A stretch of 64,000 nt of DNA from Saccharopolyspora spinosa NRRL 18395 (GTDB taxonomy: Bacteria; Actinomycetota; Actinomycetes; Mycobacteriales; Pseudonocardiaceae): the NCBI RefSeq assembly GCF_000194155.1, contig NZ_GL877878.1:1709654-1773653 (forward strand), read 5' to 3'. Of the stretch, positions 15,344 to 23,889 are shown one piece after another. Under the pieces are notes generated by a model. It worked only from the letters and a program-made list of their open reading frames with translations, had not been told where the DNA came from and did not search any database. Position numbers and translations under genes: made by a program. Positions within the stretch are counted from its first letter, which is position 1. Every line of letters starts with the position of its first letter.

Positions 15344-17616
15344 GTAGCCACGCACCTGCTCGCAGTCCGCAGGAGCTCAACGACGCCATCGGCGGCGGCA
15401 TCGGCGAATCCCCGCTGCGCCCGGACGGCGCGCTCAAGGTGCGCGGCGAGTTCGCCTACTCCTCGGACCTGTGGGCCGAGGACATGCTGTGGGGCGCGAC
15501 GCTGCGCAGCCCGCACCCGTACGCCCGGATCCGCTCGATCGACATCGGTCCGGCGATGACGATGGCCGGGGTGCAGACCGTGCTCACCGCCGACGACGTG
15601 CCCGGCGACAACTGCTTCGGCCTGAAGTACGCCGACCAGCCGGTGCTGGCCGCCGATGTGGTGCGCTACAAGGGTGAGGCCGTCGCACTGGTCGCGGCCG
15701 ACCACCCCGAGACAGCACGGCGCGCGGTGGAGAAGATCGTCGTCGACTACGAGGTGCTGGAACCGGTGCTCGACGCCGAGCGGGTCGCGCACGACGAGAC
15801 CCTGCCGAAGCTGCACCCGGACGGCAACGTCGTGCGGCACCAGAAGATCGTCAAGGGCGACCCGAACGCGACGGCCGAGGTCGTGGTCTCCGGGGTGTAC
15901 ACCGTCGGAATGCAGGACCAGGCGTTCCTGGGGCCCGAGTCGGGACTGGCGATCCCCGCCGAGGACGGCGGCGTCGACCTGTACCTGGCGACCCAGGACC
16001 TGCACTCCGACCTCCGGCAGACCGCGCGGGCCCTCGGGCTGCCGCCGGAGAAGGTGCGGATGACCATGTCCGGCGTCGGCGGCGCGTTCGGCGGCCGGGA
16101 AGACCTGTCCATCCAGGTGCACGTGTGCATGCTGGCGCTGCACCTGGGCAAACCGGTCAAGATGGTCTACAACCGCGAGGAGTCGTTCTACGGCCACGTG
16201 CACCGGCACCCGGCCAAGATGTACTACGAGCACGGCGCGACGCGCGACGGCAAGCTCGTGTACGTCAAGGCGCGGCAGTACTTCGACGGCGGCGCGTACG
16301 CCTCGAAGACACCGGTCGTGGTCGGCAACGGCACTACGCTCGGTGCCGGGCCGTACAAGGTGCCGAACGTCGACATCGAGGGTTGGGGCCTCTACACCAA
16401 CAACCCGCCGTGCGGCGCGATGCGCGGACTCGGTGCTGTGCAGCCGACTTTCGCCTACGAGTCCCAGATGGACAAGCTCGCCGCCGCGCTGAACGTGGAC
16501 CCGGTCGACCTGCGCATCGCCAACGCGATCGAGCAGGGCGACTCGATCCCGACCGGCCAGGTGCTGGACTTCCCGGCTCCGGTGGCCGAACTGCTGGAGC
16601 GCGTGCGGGCCCTGCCGATGCCCGGCGAGCGCACCGGTCCCGTGGACATCCGGGACATGCCCGGCGGGGCGTCCAACACCACGCACGGCGAAGGCGTGGT
16701 GCGCGGCGTCGGCTACGGCGTGACGATCAAGAACATCTGCTACGCCGAAGGCGCCGACGACTTCTCGACCGCGCGGGTGCGGTTGCAGGTCATCGGCGGG
16801 GAGCCGGCGGCGCTGGTGCACACCGCCGCGGCCGAGGTCGGGCAGGGCCTGGTGACGGTGCAGCAGCAGATCGCGCGGTCCGAACTCGGCGTCGAGCGGG
16901 TGACCATCCACCCGAACGACACCAGCGTCGGCCCGGCTGGCTCCAGCTCCGCCTCGCGGCAGACGCTGGTCACCGGCAGTGCCGTCAAGGCGGCCTGCGA
17001 CGCGGTGCGGGAGGCGCTGTTCGCGCGGGTCGCCAAGCGCTTACAGGGTGGCAAGGTCGTGTCGGAGGCCCACGGCGTGCTGGCCGACCTCGTGGAGGTG
17101 CTCGGTGACGACGTCATCGAGGAAACCCGCGAATACCACCACCGGGAGACCTTCCCGATGAACGAGAACGGCCGCAGCGAACGGGTTCACGTGCAGCACG
17201 CGTTTTCCGCGCACCGCGCGGTCGTCGACGTCGACCTGGACCTCGGCTTGGTCAAGGTCGTGCAGCTGGCCTGCTCCCAGGACGTCGGCAAGGCGATCAA
17301 CCCGGACGCGGTGATCGGGCAGATCCAGGGCGGCACCACGCAGGGCATGGGGCTGGCGGTGATGGAGGAGATCAAGGTCGTGGACGGGCACATCCGCAAC
17401 CCCTCATTCACCGATTACCTGATCCCCACGATCCTCGACACGCCGCCGATGGAGATCGACGTCATCGAACGCGCCGACCCCAACGCGGTCTACGGGCAGC
17501 GAGGGGTCGGCGAGCCGCCGACGATCTCCACCACCCCGGCCGTAGTGGCCGCCATCCGCGCTGCCACCGGCAAGGAACTCCCGCACACACCGGTGGCTCC
17601 CGAGCACATCGTGTGA
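15340..17616 (+). CDS. xdhA: Xanthine dehydrogenase molybdenum-binding subunit
   Basis: 758 aa. Molybdopterin hydroxylase large subunit: N-terminal a/b hammerhead domain (ALKVRGEFAYSSDLWAEDM, about 28-130), molybdopterin-binding region with GVGGAFGGRED, the arginine loop PPCGAMRGLGAVQ, and C-terminal GQIQGGTTQGMG and GVGEPP with the catalytic glutamate. This matches xanthine dehydrogenases better than CO dehydrogenases, which carry a VAYRCSFR-type loop. Substrate assignment is supported by the adjacent PucR, guanine deaminase and purine permease. Start overlaps the Fe-S subunit stop (ATGA). Confidence 0.93.
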   Translation: MSSHAPARSPQELNDAIGGGIGESPLRPDGALKVRGEFAYSSDLWAEDMLWGATLRSPHPYARIRSIDIGPAMTMAGVQTVLTADDVPGDNCFGLKYADQPVLAADVVRYKGEAVALVAADHPETARRAVEKIVVDYEVLEPVLDAERVAHDETLPKLHPDGNVVRHQKIVKGDPNATAEVVVSGVYTVGMQDQAFLGPESGLAIPAEDGGVDLYLATQDLHSDLRQTARALGLPPEKVRMTMSGVGGAFGGREDLSIQVHVCMLALHLGKPVKMVYNREESFYGHVHRHPAKMYYEHGATRDGKLVYVKARQYFDGGAYASKTPVVVGNGTTLGAGPYKVPNVDIEGWGLYTNNPPCGAMRGLGAVQPTFAYESQMDKLAAALNVDPVDLRIANAIEQGDSIPTGQVLDFPAPVAELLERVRALPMPGERTGPVDIRDMPGGASNTTHGEGVVRGVGYGVTIKNICYAEGADDFSTARVRLQVIGGEPAALVHTAAAEVGQGLVTVQQQIARSELGVERVTIHPNDTSVGPAGSSSASRQTLVTGSAVKAACDAVREALFARVAKRLQGGKVVSEAHGVLADLVEVLGDDVIEETREYHHRETFPMNENGRSERVHVQHAFSAHRAVVDVDLDLGLVKVVQLACSQDVGKAINPDAVIGQIQGGTTQGMGLAVMEEIKVVDGHIRNPSFTDYLIPTILDTPPMEIDVIERADPNAVYGQRGVGEPPTISTTPAVVAAIRAATGKELPHTPVAPEHIV

Positions 17617-17730
17617 CGAGACCCGCTGGGGCGGCGGTGCCGGGCCGCCGCTCCGGCATCCCCGACAACCACCGGAAACCCATAGGAGGGGTTCAGGTTT
17701 GCGGGGCGGTGCGAGCTGAGTCTCACAAAG

Positions 17731-17750
17731 CAAGCGGCTACCGCCGCTTG
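17731..17750 (+). promoter_or_regulatory. Small hairpin upstream of guaD
   Basis: Perfect 8-bp stem (caagcggc / gccgcttg) with 4-nt loop tacc, ending 28 bp before the guaD ATG. It could attenuate between xdhA and guaD or be an operator dyad. No T-run follows. Confidence 0.55.
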
Positions 17751-17778
17751 TTGAACCGACGCTAATTAGGAGGAAACA

Positions 17779-18267
17779 ATGTCCGTGGACGTCGCAACGG
17801 GCGCCGAGCAGGACTGGATGGCCTTGGCCATCGAACTCGCCACGACCAATGTGGACAGTGGCGGCGGCCCGTTCGGCGCGTTGATCGTCCGCGACGGCGA
17901 GATCATCGCGACGGGCACCAACAAAGTGACCGTCGACCTCGACCCGACCGCGCACGCCGAAGTGATCGCGATCCGCAGCGCCTGCCGGGCGTTGGGCACC
18001 TTCAAGCTGGACGGCTGCGTGCTGGTGACCTCGTGCGAGCCGTGCCCGATGTGCCTGGCCTCGGCGCTGTGGGCGCGGGTCGACCGGGTGCTGTTCGCCG
18101 CCGACCGGGACGACGCCGCCGACGCCGGCTTCGACGACCGCGCCTTCTACGACGCGTTCAAGGACCCGGAGACGAAATGCCCGACCCCCGTCCACCAGGT
18201 GGAGATGGCCAACCGCAACGCGGCTTTCGACGCCTGGCGCGGCAAGACCGACCGCGTGGACTACTGA
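17779..18267 (+). CDS. guaD: Guanine deaminase (cytidine-deaminase-fold type)
   Basis: 162 aa. Zinc hydrolase converting guanine to xanthine, the substrate of the enzyme encoded just upstream. Zinc/catalytic motif H59-A-E61 and P88-C89-P-M-C92 are intact. The C-terminal segment (FYDAFKDPETKCPTPVHQVE) and lack of tRNA-binding extensions fit GuaD rather than TadA or riboflavin deaminases. A strong site (taggaggaaac) precedes the ATG. It follows xdhA by 162 bp and probably belongs to the same regulon. Confidence 0.9.
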   Translation: MSVDVATGAEQDWMALAIELATTNVDSGGGPFGALIVRDGEIIATGTNKVTVDLDPTAHAEVIAIRSACRALGTFKLDGCVLVTSCEPCPMCLASALWARVDRVLFAADRDDAADAGFDDRAFYDAFKDPETKCPTPVHQVEMANRNAAFDAWRGKTDRVDY

Positions 18268-18627
18268 CCCCAGCGGGTCTTCCGGGCAGCTTCAGCAACT
18301 CGAAGCGCTCACGGCCCCAGGACGCCCTGATCCTGGGCTCGAATTTCCCTCACCACCACCCCGAGAAGGGGCAACGGCCGCGACGACCGGGTCGCCCGTT
18401 GCCTGCGGACGGGCCGCACCGACGGTTTCCGCGATTCCACCGGAACCGGGCCCGCCCGCCGTCCCGAAAAACATTGCGGGACAGGGAGAACCGATCGATC
18501 AAACGCCCCACACCGATTTTGGCGAATCCCAGCCGGGCACTCCCCTACCCGGCAACGCCGAGAAGAAGTCCGGGCGGCACCCGAATTCCGGGGCCGCGCG
18601 GGGGCGCCCACCGGCATGGGAGGACTC
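18268..18627. other. Intergenic region with two hairpins between guaD and the permease
   Basis: 360 bp without a supported gene. A hairpin built on cccagga/tcctggg (about 18315-18337) may end guaD transcription. A second, longer one (18370-18403: ggcaacgg/ccgttgcc outer stem with gcgac/gtcgc inner stem) follows. A GGGAGG ribosome-binding site sits at the end, before the permease. No purine riboswitch pattern is apparent. Confidence 0.5.
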
Positions 18628-20073
18628 ATGACCCAGCAAGTGCAACCGGAAAGATCCGCCGACTCCGGCACCTCCGGGATAGACCGCTTCTTCCGCATCG
18701 CCAGCCGCGGCTCCACCATCTCCCGCGAATTGCGCGGCGGCCTGACGACCTTCGTCGCGATGGCCTACATCGTGATGCTCAACCCGCTGATCCTCGGTTC
18801 GTCCGCGGACGCGTCCGGTGCCAAGCTGACCCCCGAGCAGCTGACGACCGCCACCGCGGCCACCGCGGGCGTGATGACCATCGTGATGGGCCTGGTGGGC
18901 AACGCGCCGCTGGCGCTGGCGTCCGGCCTGGGCGTGAACGCGGTCGTCGCCTTCACCATCGCGCCCGCCATGACCTGGGCGCAGGCCTTCGGGCTGGTGG
19001 TGCTCGAAGGCATCGTGATCGTCGTCCTAGCCGTCAGCGGCGCCCGGGAGAAGATCATCAACTCGATCCCGGCCGCGCTGAAGACCGCGCTCACCGTCGG
19101 CATCGGCCTCTACATCGCGCTGATCGGCCTGGTCAGCGCCGGGTTCGTGACCCGCAAGCCGGACGCGGCCAACACCACGGTGCCGGTCCAGATGGGCCAG
19201 GGCACCGAAGGGCACCTGGTCGGCGTGCCGATCGCGATCTTCTGCCTGAGCCTGCTGATCATGCTGGTGCTGATGGCCCGCCGGGTGCCCGGCGCGATCC
19301 TGATCGGCATCGCGGTGAGCACGGTGCTGGCGATCGGGGCCAACGCGGCCTTCGGCATCGACCCGAAGCAGTGGGGCACGATCGTGCCCGAGCTGCCCGA
19401 CCAGTTCATCGGCAGCCCCGACTTCAGCCTGTTCGGCGACGTCGACCTCTTCGGCGGGTTCGCCGCGGCCGGTGGCATCGCGGCCACCGTGTTCCTGTTC
19501 ACCCTCGTGCTGTCCGGGTTCTTCGACGCAATGGGCACCATCACCAGCGTCTCCTCGGAGGCAGGGCTGGTGAAGGACGGCAAGGTCGAGAGCATGGGCC
19601 GGATCCTGGCCGTGGACGGCGTGGCCGCTGCCGCGGGCGGGCTGACCGGATCGTCGCCGAACACCGTGTTCCTGGAGTCGGCTACCGGCGTCGCCGAGGG
19701 CGCGCGCACCGGCCTGGCCAGCGTGGTCACCGGACTGCTGTTCTGCGCGACACTGCTGTTCACGCCGCTGGCGGCGGTGGTGCCCGCGCAGGCCGCCGCG
19801 CCGGCGCTGGTGATCGTGGGCGCGCTGATGATGGCCCAGGTCCGGCACATCCCCTGGGACGACCCCGACTTCGTCATCCCGGCGTTCCTGACCATCGCGG
19901 TGATCCCGTTCACCTACATGATCACCAACGGCATCGGAGCGGGCCTGGTCGCGTTCGCGGTCATCAAGGTGGCGCGCGGCAAGGCCCGCGAAATCGGCTG
20001 GCTGGTCGGCGTCCTGGTGATCGTCTTCGCGCTCTACTTCGGAGTGGAAGGCGTCGAAGCCCTGGTCGGGTAA
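18628..20073 (+). CDS. NCS2-family purine permease (AzgA/PbuG-like)
   Basis: 481 aa. Integral membrane importer of purine bases (hypoxanthine, guanine, adenine or xanthine) by proton symport. About 12-14 hydrophobic segments. The AzgA-type N-terminal motif (STISRELRGGLTTFVAMAYI) and the conserved FFDAMGTITSVSSEAGLVKDG and GLTGSSPNTVFLESATGVAEG regions place it in the guanine/hypoxanthine subgroup. The ATG at 18628 is preferred over one 12 bp upstream because GGGAGG lies 5-6 nt before it. It follows guaD and precedes the molybdenum cofactor gene, completing an uptake-and-degradation set. Confidence 0.92.
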   Translation: MTQQVQPERSADSGTSGIDRFFRIASRGSTISRELRGGLTTFVAMAYIVMLNPLILGSSADASGAKLTPEQLTTATAATAGVMTIVMGLVGNAPLALASGLGVNAVVAFTIAPAMTWAQAFGLVVLEGIVIVVLAVSGAREKIINSIPAALKTALTVGIGLYIALIGLVSAGFVTRKPDAANTTVPVQMGQGTEGHLVGVPIAIFCLSLLIMLVLMARRVPGAILIGIAVSTVLAIGANAAFGIDPKQWGTIVPELPDQFIGSPDFSLFGDVDLFGGFAAAGGIAATVFLFTLVLSGFFDAMGTITSVSSEAGLVKDGKVESMGRILAVDGVAAAAGGLTGSSPNTVFLESATGVAEGARTGLASVVTGLLFCATLLFTPLAAVVPAQAAAPALVIVGALMMAQVRHIPWDDPDFVIPAFLTIAVIPFTYMITNGIGAGLVAFAVIKVARGKAREIGWLVGVLVIVFALYFGVEGVEALVG

Positions 20074-20133
20074 CCACGCGAGGAGCTCCTCGGGCACTCC
20101 GCTCCCGAACACCCGCCACCCGATCGAGTGGGT

Positions 20134-20182
20134 GGTGAGGGGCACCCTTGAGCGACTGTGCCGCCCAAGGGTGCCCCTCACC
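20134..20182. terminator. 17-bp stem terminator after the permease
   Basis: Perfect 17-bp arms (20134-20150 and 20166-20182, core gtgaggggcaccc) with a 15-nt loop, 60 bp after the permease stop. It separates the permease from the downstream nucleotidyltransferase on the same strand. Confidence 0.85.
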
Positions 20183-20237
20183 TCGACGAGGTCTCGGATT
20201 GGGGGCTCGGCCTCTTGGTTGGAATGGGTACCTTGCG

Positions 20238-20816
20238 GTGGTGGTAGTTGCGGGAGTCGTGTTGGCCGCCGGTGCCGGTCGTCGGTTCGGGATGCCGAAG
20301 GCGCTGGTCGAGTACCGCGGGACGTTGCTGGTCGACCGGGCCGCGCAGGTGCTCGCCGCAGGCGGCTGCGCGCCGATCGTGGTGGTCGTCGGCGCCGCCG
20401 CGGACAAGGTCCGCGAACGCGCTGAGCTGGCCGGTGCGACGGTCGTGTTCAACCCGGACTGGGCCACCGGCATGGGCTCGTCGCTGCGCACCGCGCTCGA
20501 CGCGCTCGCGCCGACCGATGCCGACGCCGCCCTCGTGCTGCCCGTGGACATGCCCGGCATCGGCCCGGAAGCCGTGCGGCGCGTCGCGGCGCACGCGAAC
20601 CCGAGCGCCCTCGCCGCCGCCGCTCACGACGGCGTCCGCAGCCACCCCGTGCTGCTGGGACGCGACCACTGGGCCGGGGCCCGCGCGGCGGCCACCGGGG
20701 ACGCCGGTGCCCGCGGCTACCTCAAGGGCCGCGAAGTCGTGCTGGTGGCCTGCGACGACGTGTCGGAGGGGTTCGACATCGACCGTCCCGAAGACCTCGG
20801 CCGGGCCAACCCGTAG
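20238..20816 (+). CDS. Molybdenum cofactor nucleotidyltransferase (MocA/MobA-like)
   Basis: 192 aa from GTG codons at 20238/20241; the upstream open extension overlaps the terminator hairpin, so it is not favoured. NTP-transferase fold: LAAGAGRRFGMPKALV (nucleotide-binding loop and lysine), NPDWATGMGSSLRTAL, LPVDMPGIG (metal-binding Asp) and HPVLLGRDHW. This pattern matches MocA-type cytidylyltransferases that convert molybdopterin to the dinucleotide cofactor used by xanthine-dehydrogenase-family enzymes. Its place in this cluster supports a maturation role for the upstream dehydrogenase. Confidence 0.85.
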   Translation: MVVVAGVVLAAGAGRRFGMPKALVEYRGTLLVDRAAQVLAAGGCAPIVVVVGAAADKVRERAELAGATVVFNPDWATGMGSSLRTALDALAPTDADAALVLPVDMPGIGPEAVRRVAAHANPSALAAAAHDGVRSHPVLLGRDHWAGARAAATGDAGARGYLKGREVVLVACDDVSEGFDIDRPEDLGRANP

Positions 20817-20919
20817 AGTCGACGGCCACGCGTGACCGGCCCGGAACGGCTGCGCAGCACCGACACCGGTCGACGCCCCGTCACGCGAACGCCCGAGCAC
20901 ACCGCAGGCGGAGGCATTC

Positions 20920-21222
20920 ATGGCAAGCGGACACATCACCGCCAACTACGTGCCGGACGGCGACGACTGGCTGGTCACCGTCACGGCCGGAACCGATCGC
21001 AGCACGGCCAGCGCCCCAGGGCTGATCGCGGCGCGGGACCAGGCCGACCAGCTCATCGAGAAGTTAGCGTCCGGCGCTGCGGGACGTGTCGTGATCCACC
21101 TTCTCGACGGCGACGGATTCGCCTTCACCACCGCGTACCTGCAGGCCAGGCACGGCCTGTCCGACGAGGCAACCCGCAAGGCCGTGGCCGCCGCCTCGGG
21201 CCACGCTCGCGGTGCCCGGTGA
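20920..21222 (+). CDS. Small hypothetical protein with HicB-like sequence pattern
   Basis: 100 aa with a clear ribosome-binding site (ggcggagg). Beta-strand-rich N-terminus (ITANYVPDGDDWLVTVTAGT) followed by a helix starting near LIAARDQADQLIEKL resembles the partial-RNase-H-like fold of HicB antitoxin-type proteins. No HicA toxin or DNA-binding domain is adjacent, so a toxin-antitoxin role is unlikely. Function unknown. Confidence 0.65.
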   Translation: MASGHITANYVPDGDDWLVTVTAGTDRSTASAPGLIAARDQADQLIEKLASGAAGRVVIHLLDGDGFAFTTAYLQARHGLSDEATRKAVAAASGHARGAR

Positions 21223-21278
21223 CCGCGCACAACTCCGGAAATGCGTGCACAGTGGACGAATCCGACCAGCGCCTTAGG

Positions 21279-21944
21279 ATGTCGATCGTGAAAGCGGCGA
21301 GCAGTGCACGCGAGGAGGAAGCAGCGTTGGCCAGCGTCGAATCGAACCAACCGGCCACCGGCCGGGGTCGCCCGCGGGATGCCACCCGCGACGCCGCGCT
21401 GCGCCAAGCCGCGATGGAGGTGCTCGCCCAGGTCGGCTACCGGGCGTTGACCATGGACGCCGTCGCCGCCCACGCGCGGGCTGGCAAGGCCACCATCTAC
21501 CGCCGCTGGGACTCCAAGCTCGACCTGGTCATCGACACCTGCACCCAACTGGTGCAGCGCAGCGTCCCGGAACCCGACCAGGGCAGCATCGAGGCCGACC
21601 TCGGCGAGTTCCTCCGCGGCTTCGCCTCGTTCCTCACCGGCCCGGTCGGCAAGGCGGCCCAGGCGCTGGTCGGCGAACTCCCGCATGAACCCGAACTGGC
21701 CGCTGCCTTCCGCGAATCCTTCCTGCTGCCGCAGCGGGACATGCTGCGCCGCCTCATCGAACGCGGCGTGCAGCGCGGCGAGGTCCGCGCCGACGCGCCG
21801 ATCGACACGGTCGTCGAACTCGCCGGCGCGGGCCTGATCTACCGCCTGATGCTCACGGACGAGCCGCTAGACACCGGTTTCGTCGACCGGCTCCTCCGCG
21901 AAGGCCTGCTGCCACTGCTGCACACCGCCACACCGTCGGCGTAG
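21279..21944 (+). CDS. TetR/AcrR-family transcriptional regulator
   Basis: 221 aa. TetR N-terminal helix-turn-helix (AAMEVLAQVGYRALTMDAVAA then GKATIYRRWDSK, about residues 45-90) after a basic, disordered lead ending GRGRPRD. The C-terminal helical ligand domain resembles the TetR_C_11-type group (LVGELPHEPELAAAFRESF). ATG chosen at 21279; later GTG/TTG starts would remove only the disordered lead. Target genes are not obvious; the nearest co-directional gene is the MOSC protein 55 bp downstream. Confidence 0.88.
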   Translation: MSIVKAASSAREEEAALASVESNQPATGRGRPRDATRDAALRQAAMEVLAQVGYRALTMDAVAAHARAGKATIYRRWDSKLDLVIDTCTQLVQRSVPEPDQGSIEADLGEFLRGFASFLTGPVGKAAQALVGELPHEPELAAAFRESFLLPQRDMLRRLIERGVQRGEVRADAPIDTVVELAGAGLIYRLMLTDEPLDTGFVDRLLREGLLPLLHTATPSA

Positions 21945-21999
21945 TCCGGCCTGGAAAACCAGGCGCTAGGGTGGTGCCACTTGGTGGATGGAGGTCTGT

Positions 22000-22719
22000 G
22001 TGGCCCACGGATCGGTGACGGAGCTAAGCCGCTGGCCGGTGAAGTCGCTGCGCGGTGAGCGCGTCGACACAGCTCGCTTCGACGACCGCGGAATGGCGGG
22101 TGACCGCGCGTACGCGCTGCTCGACGAGCGCGCCACCCGAGCCGGCAACGTGCTGACCGTCCGCCAGAATCCGACGATGCTCAGCTGGGCGGCGAGCTAC
22201 GGCGACGTCGCCGACCCGACCGAACCGCCGACGCTTCGCGGCCCGGACGGCGTGGACTGGACCTGGACGGACCCCAAGCTCGCCGACGTCCTCGCCGACT
22301 CGCTGGACATCCCGCTCAGCCTGCGCGCTGCCGACGGGCAGCAGGACCGCGGGCCCACCGTGCTCGTCACCTTCGAAGCCTCCCGCGCCGCCCTGTCCGA
22401 CGAACTGGGCGCCGACGTCGACCTGCGCCGCTTCCGAACGAACCTGCACGTGACCGCCGGCCTGCCGGCCTTCGCCGAAGAGGACTGGGCACCCGGCACC
22501 ACGCTCACCGCGGGCGAAGTGGAGCTGGCGGTCACCGGGGACAACGCCGGGCCGTGCATCCGCTGCGCGGTGCCCAGCTGGGACGCCGACGGCCGCGAGC
22601 GCTGGCGAGACCTGCAAACCCACCTGATCGGGTGCCACGACAACAAGTTCGGCGTGATCATGCGCGTCACCAAGCCCGGCGAAATCCGCCTCGGCGACGC
22701 GGTGCTGCAGGAGCCGTGA
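22000..22719 (+). CDS. MOSC domain-containing protein (YcbX-like)
   Basis: 239 aa from a GTG with GGAGGT 5 nt upstream; an ATG at 21988 lies across that site and is rejected. N-terminal MOSC beta-barrel domain (LSRWPVKSLRGERVD) and C-terminal MOSC core (RFRTNLHV, then GDNAGPCIRCAVPSWD with the conserved cysteine that binds the molybdenum cofactor sulfur). Such proteins belong to the mARC/YcbX group that reduces N-hydroxylated compounds or handles Moco sulfur. The nearby Moco enzyme cluster is suggestive but not proof of linkage. Confidence 0.88.
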   Translation: MAHGSVTELSRWPVKSLRGERVDTARFDDRGMAGDRAYALLDERATRAGNVLTVRQNPTMLSWAASYGDVADPTEPPTLRGPDGVDWTWTDPKLADVLADSLDIPLSLRAADGQQDRGPTVLVTFEASRAALSDELGADVDLRRFRTNLHVTAGLPAFAEEDWAPGTTLTAGEVELAVTGDNAGPCIRCAVPSWDADGRERWRDLQTHLIGCHDNKFGVIMRVTKPGEIRLGDAVLQEP

Positions 22720-22721
22720 GC

Positions 22722-22749
22722 CTTTTGGGCTGCCGCGGCGGCCCAAAAG
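22722..22749. terminator. Bidirectional hairpin terminator
   Basis: 9-bp perfect arms cttttgggc (22722-22730) and gcccaaaag (22741-22749) around a GC-rich loop, giving T-rich and A-rich flanks on both strands. It sits 3 bp after the MOSC stop and before the convergent DUF3618 gene. Confidence 0.85.
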
Positions 22750-22761
22750 ACCCACGGGCAT

Positions 22762-22983
22762 TCACCGGAAGAGCTTGCGCACCACCGCAACGGTGACGAG
22801 AACGCCGACACCGATCAGCACGTAGCGCACCCTCGGGTCGTTGAGCTTCTCCTGCAGGCTGGACTTGCCGTACTCGACGAAACGCTTCGGGTCCGCCTTG
22901 ACGCTCAGTTGGTCCAGCGTGGCGGCCAGCGCTTCACGCGCCTGCTCGATGTCGCGCTCGATGACGTCTTGATCACGGGCCAC
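22762..22983 (-). CDS. DUF3618 small membrane protein
   Basis: 73 aa. Matches the actinobacterial DUF3618 pattern: an N-terminal acidic helix (RDQDVIERDIEQAREALAAT), a central KADPKRFVEYGKSSLQEKL segment and one C-terminal transmembrane helix (VLIGVGVLVTVAVV) ending in basic residues. Probably a single-pass inner-membrane protein, often found near phage-shock-like or phosphatase genes. Biochemical role unknown. Confidence 0.88.
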   Translation of the reverse strand: MARDQDVIERDIEQAREALAATLDQLSVKADPKRFVEYGKSSLQEKLNDPRVRYVLIGVGVLVTVAVVRKLFR

Positions 22984-23130
22984 GTGTCCTCCTCGCGTTC
23001 ACCTGGCTGCTGACACCGTAGAGCACCACCGAACCCGCCACGCACCAGCGGTTCGCGTGTCGCGCCCTGAGCCCCGGTCTGGGAACTCCCCTCCCGCCAA
23101 GATCACCTCACACGCTACGCTGTGCCGAGC

Positions 23131-23203
23131 GGGGCCGTAGCCCAATTGGCAGAGGCACTAGGTTTAGGTCCTAGCCAGTGAGAGTTCCTCTTCCCTACCC
23201 CGA
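23131..23203 (+). tRNA. tRNA-Leu(TAG)-like element, probably 3'-damaged
   Basis: The 5' two thirds look like a real tRNA: ggggccg acceptor strand, a D-arm (tagcccaattggcagaggc), and a perfect 5-bp anticodon stem (ctagg/cctag) with loop tttaggt, anticodon TAG (Leu). The variable region is short (ccagt), not the long arm expected for bacterial tRNA-Leu. The T-arm starts as gagagttc but then breaks: no complementary strand follows and the 3' end (taccccg) pairs only partly with the acceptor strand. No CCA. Likely a pseudogene or truncated accessory tRNA. Confidence 0.5.
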
Positions 23204-23295
23204 ACGGCAGTCGGGGTCCGTCCGCATCGCGGTGGAGGATCAGCGGAGTCCCGGGTGACGGCTTCGATGCGTCCGGCTGAACGGAACCCGCCGAT

Positions 23296-23790
23296 TCACT
23301 CCCGCGCGAGTTCCGCCTCGCAGGCGGCGCGCAGGCGGCCGAAGACCGATTCGGAGCCCGCCGGCCGCGGAATGCCCAGGTGCTGCTCCCGCAGCTCGTC
23401 CATGAACGCGTCCCACAGCTCGGGGCCACCTCGTTCGAGCAGTTCCGCGCGGATGGCCAGGTCTCGCGTCACCGGCAGGTGACGCCGTCCCCATGCACCG
23501 AGGTGGGCCATGACGGGGACGAGCTGGATGGCGGGCTCGGTGAGGCTGTAGATCACCTTCTGCCTGTGGGTAGGGTCGGCTGCCTTCGACAGCAGGCCGT
23601 TCCGGGCGAGGCGCTGGAGCCGGGCGGCGAGGATGTTCGAGGCGATGCCTTCCTCGGAGTTGTGCAGCAGCTCGCGGAAGTGCCGGCGGTTGCCGAACAT
23701 CATGTCGCGGACGACGACCAGCGACCACTTGTCGCCGAGCAGCTCGACGGCGAGGTTGATTGGGCATCCGGAACGCCGCTCGTCCCTCAC
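23296..23790 (-). CDS. HxlR-family transcriptional regulator
   Basis: 164 aa from a GTG with GGGAGGGG directly upstream. HxlR winged helix: N-terminal cysteine (SGCPINLAVELLGDKWSLVVVRDMM), then HFRELLHNSEEGIASNILAARLQRL as helix-turn-helix and a wing in HRQKVIYSLTE. HxlR proteins are often thiol- or aldehyde-responsive repressors of an adjacent divergent gene. Here the divergent gene is a deleted reductase remnant, so the original target seems lost. Confidence 0.9.
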   Translation of the reverse strand: MRDERRSGCPINLAVELLGDKWSLVVVRDMMFGNRRHFRELLHNSEEGIASNILAARLQRLARNGLLSKAADPTHRQKVIYSLTEPAIQLVPVMAHLGAWGRRHLPVTRDLAIRAELLERGGPELWDAFMDELREQHLGIPRPAGSESVFGRLRAACEAELARE

Positions 23791-23889
23791 TGGCCCCTCC
23801 CATCGATCGGCAACCGCTTGCACTTTGCATCCGGTTGTCCGTATGGTTCCACCACCGATTGCAAAATGCAATCGGATGGGACGGCGAAC

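Noticed and set aside
18268..18627. Purine riboswitch ahead of the permease
   Set aside because: Two hairpins are present, but the three-way junction and conserved loop-loop bases of purine riboswitches are not.
20920..21222. HicAB toxin-antitoxin system
   Set aside because: The protein has only a HicB-like fold pattern, and no HicA-like partner is adjacent.
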